A stretch of DNA of 64,000 bases from Aphrophora alni. Its lineage: Eukaryota > Arthropoda > Insecta > Hemiptera > Aphrophoridae. Positions 13,101-25,200 of this stretch are shown here, in pieces. Under the pieces are notes generated by a model. That model saw only the letters and a list, made by a program, of their open reading frames with translations, searched no databases and was not told where the DNA came from. The stretch spans positions 1,584,404 to 1,648,403 of the forward strand of contig OY740768.1 in the NCBI GenBank assembly GCA_963513935.1. Direction: 5' to 3'. Position 1 is the stretch's first letter. Every line of letters starts with the position of its first letter. The position numbers and the translations under genes were made by a program.

Positions 13101-15886
13101 GAGTAGTGTGAGACTTGGTACAGGCTTAATATCTACTATTATAGTCTTTATGAGAGCAACTTAAATGTAAATAAATAGTGAATTATAATAATGTATACTC
13201 GCCCTGATAGACAGTGACAGGGGAATTCACGTATCATCAGCAGAAATCAAGAGCTGTATGAGAAATTTGAAAACATAGTGATTACTATGAAGAAAAGAAG
13301 ACTAAACTTTTATAAACACATCAAGAGAATAGATGCATTATTAAATATATATAAAAGAGGCCAGAAAAACACAGATCTTTGGAGTTAAAGAAGTATATCA
13401 AGATTTATAGAGAATTGGAATAGGAAAAGAAGGAACAGAAGACGGAGATTGGTTTAAGTAAAACGTCTCATAGATGAAGGATCTAATAACAAGAAAACCA
13501 GAACAGTAAAGAATGTATGTTCAGATGAGGAAAGATTGAGAAGTCAGAGAATGGATGTGTACTGGCATAGAAAGAAAAAGGCAGTTATGTAAATGTAGCC
13601 CACAGTAGGCTGTATCGAATAAAAAATAAAAATGTGAACTCAAAGCTTATATGCATTTTAAAATCAACACATCTTTTCGTATATACTATATTGAATAGTG
13701 AGATTCTAATAAACCAAAAAACAATAAATTTCTTTAAAATAATGATAACTACATCTTGAACATTTCTCTTCTGCTCTTTCAACCACCTGAACACTTCTAG
13801 GCTTATTCATTCAAGGATAAAATAAAGCAAAAGCTTAAAGTTTCAAATATTTTAATAATATAAATGAGCTAAAATTGTTTCGCCTTGCGGCATCATCGGG
13901 CAACTGATAATTTACAGGTATAGACAACTATTTAAACATAAGTAACAGGAAACTGAAATACAATAGAGAAATCGGGAAAGGTAGGGGGATGACCTAAATT
14001 ATCAGTTGCCTGATGATGCCGCAAGGCGAAACAATTGTAGCTCATTTATATTATTAAAATATTTGAAACTTTAAGCTTTTGCTTTATTTTATCCTTGAAT
14101 ATGGAGTTTCAACAAGAAATATCTGCTATTACATTAAAGTTTATTCATTCAAATTTTTAAATTCTTTATGTGTATAACTGCCTACTTTGACTTTACTAGT
14201 CGCTTTAGAAATTATGTAAAAATTCAAAAATTTACATACAATTTGTTCTGTTGAGGGTTTTAAAAACAATATGCCAAAATTTGTATCATTGTTGTGAAAA
14301 GATGCACTTTCATATTCCTATTAAATTAAAGCCGCAAAAATGTACACTCATGTACACTCATAATAGTTTTTTTTAAAGGCTTAAGACAATGTACTGAACA
14401 AAAAAATTGACTTTTTTATGTAGTCCATTGTTTTTTGACACATCATCTTGTTTCAAAGAAAGTGTTAGTTGTGAAAATTGTGTTTGCTCCTTCATTTTGT
14501 GATTGATTTAAAAAAAAAAAAAAATACAAGTATAGTGCTTAATGATCATGTTATTTTTTTTCAGTGCATTATTACAACTATCTAAATAATTTGTGGAACC
14601 CTGAGGTATATCCTATAACAAGATTTGTTTCTGAGTACGGTGTTCAGTCGATGCCATCCATGGAAACTTTCTCTTCTGTCGCTTTACCCAGTGATCTGTC
14701 CTTGGATACAGATTTCTTGAAGGCAAGACAACATTTGCTTGGTGGTTATTTTTTCATGACTGGAGGAATAAATAAAAATCTTCCACAACTACCTAAACAG
14801 AATTTTGATGACTACATTTATTTGAGCCAAGCAAGTAATTTATTTTTAAAGTTGTTTAAATTAGTTTTAGATAATAGTTAATTTAAGGAATTATAATCAT
14901 ACTTTGAGCATAAAGTAGGTCTTCTCTAATTTATCTTGTAAAATTATCCATTGTAAATTTTGAAAAAAATAATAAAATAATCACAAATACTAAATTTAAA
15001 ATGGTCATCTAACACCTCAGATCAACCATTTTTCATTTTATAAATGGTGGAAAGGTCTCCACAGCAACCTAAAATGAGTGAATTGTGGAATATATGATCC
15101 GACTAGAATTCCTCCTGAATCCTTTCTAGGTTCCTTACAAAACCCAGTGGAGCACACCCCTAAAACCTCACACCCTTTCAAGTTGGCTAAGTTTCTGTCA
15201 CAAGCAAACACTTCATACTTGCAAAAGGTGTCCGTCATTTCTGTTTGGTTAGAGCAGAATCAACATAGATTTGGTTCTATCAACCCCAGTATTTTTAGGT
15301 GGTATCTTAATAATCCAATTAGAACTATTATTCACTGTAAATCCTGCCTTAATGAGAGAAATTTAATCACATTAGACTTGGAAAACAGGATGAACCACCT
15401 CAATTGTCTGAACCTTGCATTCTTCTAGCAGTATAGGGACTTTCATATTTATCAGTCCACAACGTGACCATATTCCACCGTTGGCTTTCTATATTCATAA
15501 AGATTCTTCAATTGTTTTGTACAAACGGTAATTGTTGTATGGAACATTATCTGTAGAAATGTGATTAATTTTTTTTTTTTCAAAATTTTTTTTTAAACTC
15601 AAAACAATTCTGAACATCTCAACAATAAAATAATTATAAATTTCAACATTTACCATGTATATTATCATATATCGGGTGCCATCTTTAAAGTTAAGTAAAT
15701 GATGTCATGTAATTTACCCTCTTATAGTATTTAATCAAAATCAAAAACTATATGCTGTTTTAATTGTGTTTTTCTTTGTTGGTTTAGTTTCAACAATATT
15801 ATCATAAATAATTAATAATTGAAATATTTAAACTTAACAATTAATAATTTTATTATATGACGAAGTGTAACCTTTCAAACACTGTG

Positions 15887-15920
<34 letters not shown>

Positions 15921-16170
15921 CAGTTAATTTTATAGTTTAATGGGTGCCATTCTATGATTATGCATAGACACTTTTACTTTAATATTCTGGGATTGTGGAC
16001 TCTAAGAAAGTGTACTTTCTAGTTGCAAACAAACTACAGATATCTGTTGAAATACCAATTTTTAATAACATGGGATTATTCTCACTGTAATACAAAGGTT
16101 TAAAGGTTTGAATATAAATATTTTCCTTACAATCTAGCATTGAAATCTAGTGGAGGTGCCGCTGAAAAAA

Positions 16171-16210
<40 letters not shown>

Positions 16211-19200
16211 ATCCTAAACACTATGATATGACATACAAAATGAATCATAAATACATGATAAATTTTTTAAATCCAAGCCTTTTCCTATATTTAAACAATT
16301 GATTTTTTATTCTATAACAGTTTTCTAGGAAAGTACTAGACATATAGCTCTGGGATCTATTTTATTAAATTATTGAAATCAAAATATAATTAAAACCATC
16401 AAATTTATTTCCTTAATTTGGGTCCCAGAATTATAGTAGGGTTTCATTTCAATTTTGGAACAGACATCAGAATAAATATTTCACTATTCGTAACTTGAAA
16501 ACGGAGCATTTTGAAAGATATCTTTATATAAAGATTTTTTAATTTTTACCCTAGAATCAATTTCTAATGTACCTTTGTACAGTTTTGAATCACTCTATTC
16601 TATTTCTATGGTTTCTATATTTTCTATGGAAATTCAATGATAAATCATTTTAATTCGCTCCATTTTACAGTGTTGATACATATAAGCTACTTGTTCTGAG
16701 AAATAACTATATTGTAATCATTCTTAATGACAATAAAATGTTGTCATATATATTTACAGATTAATCAAGCTATGTCAATTAAGACAGAAACAGAATCCTA
16801 CAGACGTGGTCGCAGTTCATTGGCTTATTCAGGTCAAGGTTTGACTATGGGCGCACTCTACTGGCAACTTAATGATGTTTGGCAAGCACCTTCTTGGTCT
16901 TCTATTGGTAATACTGGATTTTATTATTGTCTGTTATTGTGATTTATTTGAATTTAGTGTCAATTTAATTGCATATCTACAATGGTTATTTTTTAAGTAA
17001 TGTCCATTTTTAAATTAAAACAAAAGTAAATATCAATAAAACTCATTTTATTTCATAATCTTTATACTTTTTACTACTTTTCAACATAATTGTCATATTT
17101 ATTTAAACAATTATCATATCGCTCAACATGCATCGAAATTCCGACTTCAAAGAAATCTGCCGCCTGTGAAGAAGCCTAATCCATGACTACAGTTTTCACT
17201 TCTTCGACGTCATTAAACAGCTGGCCGCTAAGACAATTTATTGGGTACTGAAACTAGTGGTAGTCACTGTGAGCAAGGTCTGGGGTGTAAGGTGGATGGT
17301 CGAACTATTCCCATCCAAAAGACATGATTAGGCCTTGTGTTTGTGGAGAAACATGTTTGTTTCACCTACATTGTCGTGGAGCAAAATAACGCTTGTCGAC
17401 AGTAGACCACACCGCTTGTTTTGAATAGTGCAACAAAGTATTCTCAAGGTCATGCAATACGCATCAGAGTTTAATGTTGTGCCTCTCAACATAAGTTCCA
17501 CTAAGAAGATCCCTTTTCTGTCCACAAAAACCAGTTGCCATAGTCTTTCACATTGAGATTGTCTCTTTGGTTGACTTTGATTTGACTGGAGATGATGTGT
17601 GCCGCCATTCCATTGATTGTTGCTTGATTTCTGGGGTCATGTGAGACACCCACATTTTATCTCCCGTAATGATGTCAAAGAGTTCATCTCCTTCCTTATC
17701 ATATCCGAGTCGAAAAGGATGAAGCACTGGCCAAACGTTTTGTTTTGTGAAATCAATCTGGAAACCCATCATGCACACAAATTTCTGTAATTCAGTTTCT
17801 CTTTCACAATTTATGATTTTTTGGCCGTTAGTAACATCCGCGAAACGTATGCTATCGGTCTTTCAACACCATCTTCACTAACAATAGACAATAAACAAAC
17901 TAAACCGGTTGGTGATGCGTCACACGCCAATTTCATAGGTAATTCAGGATCATAATATGCTAATACTTTAGAAGCTAACAGTTTCTTGACTCTATTAAAA
18001 GCTTTTACACATTTTTCATCAAATTTAAACAATTCAATCTTTATAAGTACGTTATAAATACGATTCAAAACAGTCGACATATTTGGTACAAATTTACCAT
18101 GAAAATTAAATAAACCTAGAAATGATTTTACCTCTGTAACATTAGAATTTGTTGGGGCGTCTAGCATAGCTTTAATTTTCGTTTCGGATGTGTGCAGACC
18201 TTCCTTGTAAATAATAAATCCTAAATATTCTAATTTATCAGAAAAAAACTTACACTTATCTTTTGTTATTGTAACCCTTTTTCGTTTAACCTTTTACATA
18301 CTTCCCATAACCTACTGAAATGTTGTTTAGTATTTTCAGCTGTTATAAATATATCGTCAAGGAAAGCAACCACACCCGGTAAACCTTGAATCGTTTGTTC
18401 AATAACCCTTTCAAAAATTCCTGGTGCCAAATTAATACCATACGGCATTTTCGTATATGCAAATAAACCTTTATGCATGTTTATCATACACAATTTCTGT
18501 AATTCATCATAAATGCTAGTTGCATATAAATAACAACTTGCTAGTTGCTTATGATTATGATTATGATTTGGGATGGGGTGGAATCCTAACTCGAGAGGGA
18601 TTCCCTGTACGTCAACCATTGGCTTATTGTACCCCCTGTGTACCGTTCCTGGAAAATTAGAACCCTGTTCCTCGAACGAGGTTCAGGATTTTTTCCACCA
18701 GGTACGTATCCTCTTCATCTCCCGGTTGCTGGATACCAAAGAGCTCCCTCCTTCTGCGCTCCAGCATCCCGCAATCGAATATGACATGTCTTGCAGACTC
18801 CGCGGCCAGCCCGCAGAGCCGACAGCTTTGGTCTCCTTCGAAGACTCCCACTGTTGCAAGATGTTTCCTGAACTGGCCATGTCCAGTGATGAGTCCTACA
18901 ACTCTTTTAAGCTGTAGCCTGTCTAGCTTGATTAATGACTTCGTAAGGTAAGTACTGGGTTCTTTAATCAGCTGTTTGCTTTGTGTGAGCCCGGGAGTCC
19001 TGCGCCATCTCTGGCGTTGCTTTTCCTTGGCCCAGTTGTTAACTGCGCTTTTAGCCATACTGCGGCTGATACAGCACATAGGTTCTGGCCCCATAAAGGG
19101 TGTAGCTGCTCCTTTCTTTGCGAGAATATCTGCCATCTCATTACCTTGGATGCCACGATGACCTGGCACCCATCTCAATTCCACCATGTTCCTTGTGGAG

Positions 19201-22200
19201 AGCTTCTTAAGTGTAAAGAGGCAGTCCTTCACCAGTTTCGAAGTGATTTGTACTGAGTCTAGCGCTTTTAATGCTGCTTGACTGTCTGAGAGAATAAGGA
19301 TTTGTCTATCTCGAAAGCCTTTTGACAATCCCAGATGGGCGCAGGCAGAGATAGCTAGTAACTCTGCTTGAAAAACTGTGCAGTACTTGCCAAGACTTAC
19401 ACTAATGTTTGTCCTTGGTGATGAGCTGTAAATACCATAACCTGAGTTACCCTCCATAAGAGACCCATCGGTGTACCAGACAAGAGTCCCTCTGGAGGAT
19501 CCTGGTTTACTGTTTCCTTCCCAGTCTTCTCGGTTACCGTGAAGGGTCTGTTGAAGATGTATTCAGTGTGCATTGCGTCTGGCACCATGTCTAACACCGA
19601 GTTTTTGAGTGCGATGTCAACTATGTCAGTATGTCCTGCTCCAGGCAAGCCCCTCCGCCATTCGTTGACACACGTAAGTCTGTATGCGGATTTCCTTGCC
19701 TCCGACATTATGTAAATATCAAGAGGCAGGAGTCCGAGGAGAACCTCCATTGCAGCTGTTGGGCTACTTCTAAAGGCTCCGGTTATGCACAAACATGCAA
19801 GTCTTTGCAGGCTTGTTAGTTTGCTTCCTGCAGTGGTTTGGCATGATTTCTTCCACCATACCACCGCCCCGTATGTAATCTGGGGTCTGATCACTGCCTC
19901 ATATAGCCAAAGGGCTATGTGAGGCTTGAGTCCCCAAGTGGTACCAATAAAACGTCTGGCTGTCATTAGTGCCCATTTCGCTTTATGGATTAAGTTGTCC
20001 AGATGTACGTTCCATGTTAGCTTTTGATCAAGGATTACTCCAAGATACTTTGCCGACATGGACATGTTTATCTGTGTGTTATCCATGGATATCCTATCCA
20101 GGGCTGTCAAGTTCCTCTTCTTAGTGAAGGGAACTATAGTAGTTTTGCTGGGATTGACGTTAAGACCTTCCCTTGCGCACCACGACTTCACTCGCCTCAG
20201 ATTATTATTCATGATATCCGAGACAGTGTAGTCGCTTTTCCCGATAACCAAGATTGCTATGTCATCCGCATAGCCTTGGATATATGTTCCTGACCGGCTG
20301 ATTTCCGTAAGGAGATCGTCTACCACCATGCTCCACAGTAGAGGTGAAAGAACACCTCCCTGTGGACACCCTCTTGTGGTCGCGACCTCCAGCGAATAAC
20401 CGAGCAGGGAGCTTTGGATGCGTCTGCTTCTTAGCATTGAATGAACCCATCTTGTTACAGCCGGGTTCACCTCTCGCTCTTGCAGTCTACGCACTATTGA
20501 TCTAAAGGATGTGTTGTCAAATGCGCCTTCTATATCCAAGAAGGCGCACAGGGCTATTTCCTTCCTTTCCAGTGCGTCCTCGATCCTGCCCACAAGATTA
20601 TGTAGAGCAGATTCACAGGATTTACCAGGTTGGTAGGCATGTTGATTTCGGTGGAGAGGTGTCCCCGATAGCACCCCCTCCCTAATGTATCTCTCAACCA
20701 ACTTCTCTAGTGTTTTCAATAGAAATGAGGATAGGCTGATTGGTCGATAAGCTTTGGCATCACAATAACTTGCTTTGCCACGCTTGGGAATAAACGTAAC
20801 TCTGCTGACCCTCCATGCCTGCGGAATGTAGCCGTATGCTACGCTGGCTCTGGAAAGCTTGCAGATCAGTTGGATCAAGGCGTCAGGTCCTTTCTGCAAT
20901 AGTGCAGGATAGATACCGTCTCCGCCTGGTGATTTAAACGGGCTAAATTTGTTTATTGCCCATTTTAATTTAGACATAGTGACAATTTTCCTGGCTATCT
21001 TCCAGTCTGCCCGGGATGCTCTTGGCCAAGAATTGTCCCCAGCTAGACTTAGACCGCCGTCTGTATTGTCACTACTTTTGTTACCAGGGAAGTGAGTTTC
21101 AAGTAGTAACTTGAGCGTTTCTTCCGCTGTTTTAGTATACTCTCCTGTTGGTTTCCGCAAGGTGCCTACAGGATTGTTTGGTTTAGAAGCCATAACTTGT
21201 TGCAGTCTGGCTGCCTCCTTTAGACTGTTCACTTTGTGAGTGAATGCCCTCCAGGAATCAAGTTTGGCTTTTTTTATAGCTTTGCTGTATGATGTGAGAG
21301 CTAAATGGTACTCCCTCCAATCACCGCTTCGCTTGGATACATTAAAAAGACTTCTTAATTGTTTTCTCTTACGGCCGAGATCCTGTGACCACCATCTTGT
21401 GTTAGGTCTGCCTGATCTCGTACGCGGAGGACAGTTATCCTGATAGCAGTCCATGATGGCGTCGCTAAGCGAGGTCGCCACCCTGTCTACATCTGGAAAT
21501 GTTGCAATATCACCTTGCATGGACCCAAGTACCGTCGATAGTTGGTCCGAGTAGGACCCCCAGTCCGTCGCTCTCGGGTTCCGAAAGTGGGATTTGACGG
21601 TAGATGTTTCTAAATGAAACATGATGTATTTGTGATCTGAGAGGGAGGCTTCTGTTGAAACATGCCAGTTCCCTATCAGATTTACAATGTTTTCTGTGCA
21701 AAAAGTAATATCTATGACCTCGTTCCTGATTTTATTGGAAAAGGTCGGTGTGTTACCTACATTAACAATTTGTAAGTTATTAGACAAGAGAAAATCAAAT
21801 AATGACTCACCCCTTGTGTTTGTGTCAGAGCTGCCCCAGCCCAGGCGATGATGAGAGTTAGCGTCACATCCCACCAGAAGCTGCTGCCGCCTGACAGTAA
21901 TTGACTCCACCAGAAGTTCTAATTCTCTTGATGGAGGAGGAGTTCTGGCGTCATAGGGTAGGTAGACGGAGCTAAAGATTGGACCATCATTTTCCTTCCC
22001 GTTGCGCCAGTGTATTAACACCGTTGTGATATCTCTGGAACAGAAATCCATTAGGGGCAAGCATTGCAAACCTGACCTTACTATTATGCAAGTTCGGTTG
22101 TTATTAATATTGTTACAGTATATGAGCTTACCTTTTGCATCTCCTAGCCCGGCAATCCGGCCTCGGTGGAGCCAGGGCTCCTGGACCAGTGCTAGGTCGA

Positions 22201-25200
22201 TGTTGGACCTAATGAATGTTTGACAGAAGGAGGCCGAAGCCGCCTTACTGTGATGCAGGTTTACTTGCAGGACCCTCAGCATTGTCTCTTCCTGACAGTA
22301 AGACAAGAGAGACTTGCCAGAGTCCCACATGCGCCTTACACCCTGCTGCTTTGATAGCTGCAAGGGAGAGATCATCTACTAGGAGAACAAAGGTACGACC
22401 CTTCGGGTCCTCTTTTGTTGCCAGAGTTCTCCACTCTCCGACCCTAAGGCTCAGGTTTTGTTTGCCAAGCAAATCAAGGATCCTTTCAGGAGACTCTTCC
22501 AGCTCAGCAGGTGCTCTGAAGAACACCTTAGTGGCCCGAAGAATATCCTTCTTATCACCAACGATAAGCTCGACATCCTCACCGAGGGGTCTAATGCTGG
22601 AGATGATTTTCATCAGCCAGGATTTGCTGCTGAGATTGGAGCACGAGATTATTAGTGCTCCTTTCTCAATATAAGAGCCTGAAAAGACTGGATATGATCC
22701 GTCTTCCAGGCATTCAAATTTCGCCATAATGGCCTTTTGGACAGTTCTGCCCTGTTCCTCGGAGAGCTTGTCTTCGGGGAATCTTTTGGGCACAACTGCC
22801 ATTTTTGTAGAGGCTAGAGCTTCCCCAAACGAGGTTCTGGGTTGCGCCGATGTCGATGCACCGTGCTCACCAGACTGTTTGTGTCTCTTCCTCTGGGTTT
22901 CAATAGATGGGGGAGTCTGAGCTTCGGCTCTGCCGCGCTTCAGGCCCCCCTCTTTGTTTGCAGGAGGATCGGTGGCTGTCAAAGCAGCACCTTTGTTCCT
23001 ACGTTTATCGAACTTCTTCGGGTCAAAGTCCTTTCCGAACTTGGCCTTCAGTGCTCGTCTTCTCTCCGATTTGGACATCCTCGGCTTACTTTGTGCCATT
23101 TTGAGCGTGACCAACTGCTTAGTAGCGTCCGTCAGCTCGGCTGTAAAGCCGGGGGTGTCAGGATTTTCCCGGAGGAGGTCTTCATCCAGCTTAAAGCCCG
23201 ATTCAACCTCCTCCATTAACACCTCCATGTCCCCAGATTTCGAAGCCTGCTTAGTGGCCGCTTCTAGTCCGTCTTCATGGGGCGTTTCTATGTTTGGTGG
23301 TTGAACCATGAGAGCATGCTCTGAGGCTGCTTCTGGTTCTGGTTTGACGGCCGAGCTTCCAGCTTGTGGCTGGTACTCCGCCGAAGTTTTTTGTTTATTT
23401 TTTTTGTTTTTGATTTGGTCCATTTTGGTTCCCACGATTAGTGCAGGGTTCTAAAAGGTCCACCACACAGAGCCCGCATATGAGGTAAGGCTAAATTGAA
23501 ACCGGAGGTCGCCAGGTATCCGGAGTCCGCATACTAGAGTCTAAGCTCCCCCTTAGACACGCATCCTTCGGCATATGCTGTTCCACCTTGGATTGGGTCC
23601 ACAGATTGTGGAAATAGTGGGAATTAAGAATAAATGAACGTCCACAGGAGCCTCAAGCTTCTTGGGACAGAAGACAGAAGAGAGATAGGACAGATTATAG
23701 AGAGGTCAAAGAATGGTTGACGACCTCATTTTGGTTGGGGTGGTGAAAGAAGAAACAGGAGGGGGAAGGGAAGGGGTAAGACGTCCCATGCTTTAGCCGC
23801 TTTCGGTGCCGCCATCCGGCAAAGCATCAGGCCACACCGAAAACGTTGCCCATCCTGTACCGCGGGGAGGCGCATGAGTCCACTCTTGCTGCCACCATCT
23901 GCATCCCCGGACCGAGGACCGCCTTCCAGCAGAAAGCCTTCCAGCAGAAAGATCCGAGGGTGCAGATTATGGCTGCTTCACAGGACTGCTAGTTGCTAGT
24001 TGCTATTGCTTAACTTAAATCTATTTTTGAAAAACAATCGACCCTTTTGCATACAAGCAAAGATATCCTCTATTGTTGGCACTGAATAACAATCTATTTC
24101 TAAAGAAGGCTCTATGTCATGCTATACCCCCACTCTTGTACAATTGCATAAATTACAATTTACGATCACTATTTTTAATTTTCAACATGTTAAGACTAAT
24201 TATTAAACTGCCTTATATAAACCCACCTTCTTATTGTTTCCAGAGTTTGGAGGAAAATGGAAGATGTTACACTATTTTGCCAAAGAGTTCTTCGCACCAG
24301 TTCTGGTTTCACCGAGGATAGATGTTACAAATACAGTTAGAGTTAGTGTCATCTCTGATCTCTTTGTTAATGTTCCGGTCATTCTTAATTTGACAGTTTA
24401 TCGCTGGGATGTGTTACAACCCCAATATAGTGAATCATACAATTTTAGTGCGGTAAGTAATTATATTAAGTTTATTAGCCCATATTTAGTGTAATAATAA
24501 CTCTCAACGCTGTTTATATTTTGTATAAAATAGCTTAGCAAAATTTAATTATTATTATGTATGATACTTGAAGTTTTTTTTTGATTTGGCTCAATTTTTT
24601 TGTTTTTAATTGACCTGAACTAAAAAATTGTTATCCACAAATCCATAATCATTTGTCTGTAATAAAATATATAACTGTTAGAAAAATATGTGAATGAAAT
24701 GGGTTTATAATCTAATACCTAAGCAATTACAGTTGGTTCACCTTTCTTACTTCACTCTACACTGGCTTCTTTGTATAGCCCACTCCAAAACAAAAGATCA
24801 AAATTATACTGATTATATTTAAATCTAAAATTAGCATAAGCGTAAAAAAAATTCCATCCCAGTAACAGATTGATCTTATTAATAGGCATGATAAAAGTTC
24901 GACCTTTTTTAAAACTCGAGCTCTGTAAAGGCTTGATTGAAGCTCATTAAAAAGCTTGAGCTTGTTAAAAGGCTAAAGCTCATAAAACCTCAAGTTAATT
25001 AAATCTCAAGTTCTGTTTGATTTACCCAAAGGCTCGGCTCAAATTTAAAGAACTCGCCTATCCCAGTAATATTATGTTGTGTCTTAAGCTAGTTAAATGT
25101 TACATATTAAATTTGGTTTTAACGATTCCCACAGTATGCGTCTCGTGTGGTGGAAGCTGGCTCTTGGGATTTGATAAAACTGTTAGCTATGGTTCCAAGT

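Larger units (their letters stand above)
14831..16759. other. Copy A intron 10 (probable GC-AG intron)
   Basis: It contains an unrecognised open frame (15078-15428), a poly-A tract near 15893-15920 and an AT tract (16176-16208). No known gene or element is recognised. Confidence 0.7.
18549..23986 (-). mobile_element. Nearly full-length LOA-like non-LTR retrotransposon
   Basis: This 5.4-kb element is read on the minus strand: 5' UTR (23436-23986), ORF1 gag (22245-23435), and ORF2 with endonuclease, reverse transcriptase and RNase H (18657-22282, one frameshift). Its 3' end is a short TTATGA-type repeat tail (plus strand, from 18549). The flanks share tgctagttgc (18539-18548 and 23987-23996), a probable 10-bp target duplication, although that word is repeated in tandem on the 5' side, so the exact length is uncertain. 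Gypsy coding sequence continues on both sides. LOA clade is inferred from the RT and thumb sequence ([27 protein letters not shown]) plus the RNase H domain. Confidence 0.9.
16908..24243. other. Copy A intron 11 filled with nested minus-strand transposons
   Basis: The 7.3-kb intron is mostly a mariner remnant (about 16975-17800), a gypsy RT fragment split in two (17811-18538 and 23997-24123), and a 5.4-kb LOA-like element between them. All are antisense to the host gene. The matching intron of copy B (57988-58503) is 516 bp, so nearly the whole difference is insertion. Confidence 0.85.

Noticed and set aside
14831..14881. Exon 10 of copy A extended with GT donors at 14835 or further on
   Set aside because: 14835 gives a stop in the next exon; the next in-frame GT needs a very weak donor and adds 11 residues absent from copy B. 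The GC donor at 14831 is far better.
18573..23304. Many plus-strand open frames of 60-150 codons
   Set aside because: They are shadows of the LOA-like ORF1 and ORF2 on the minus strand, in GC-richer sequence.
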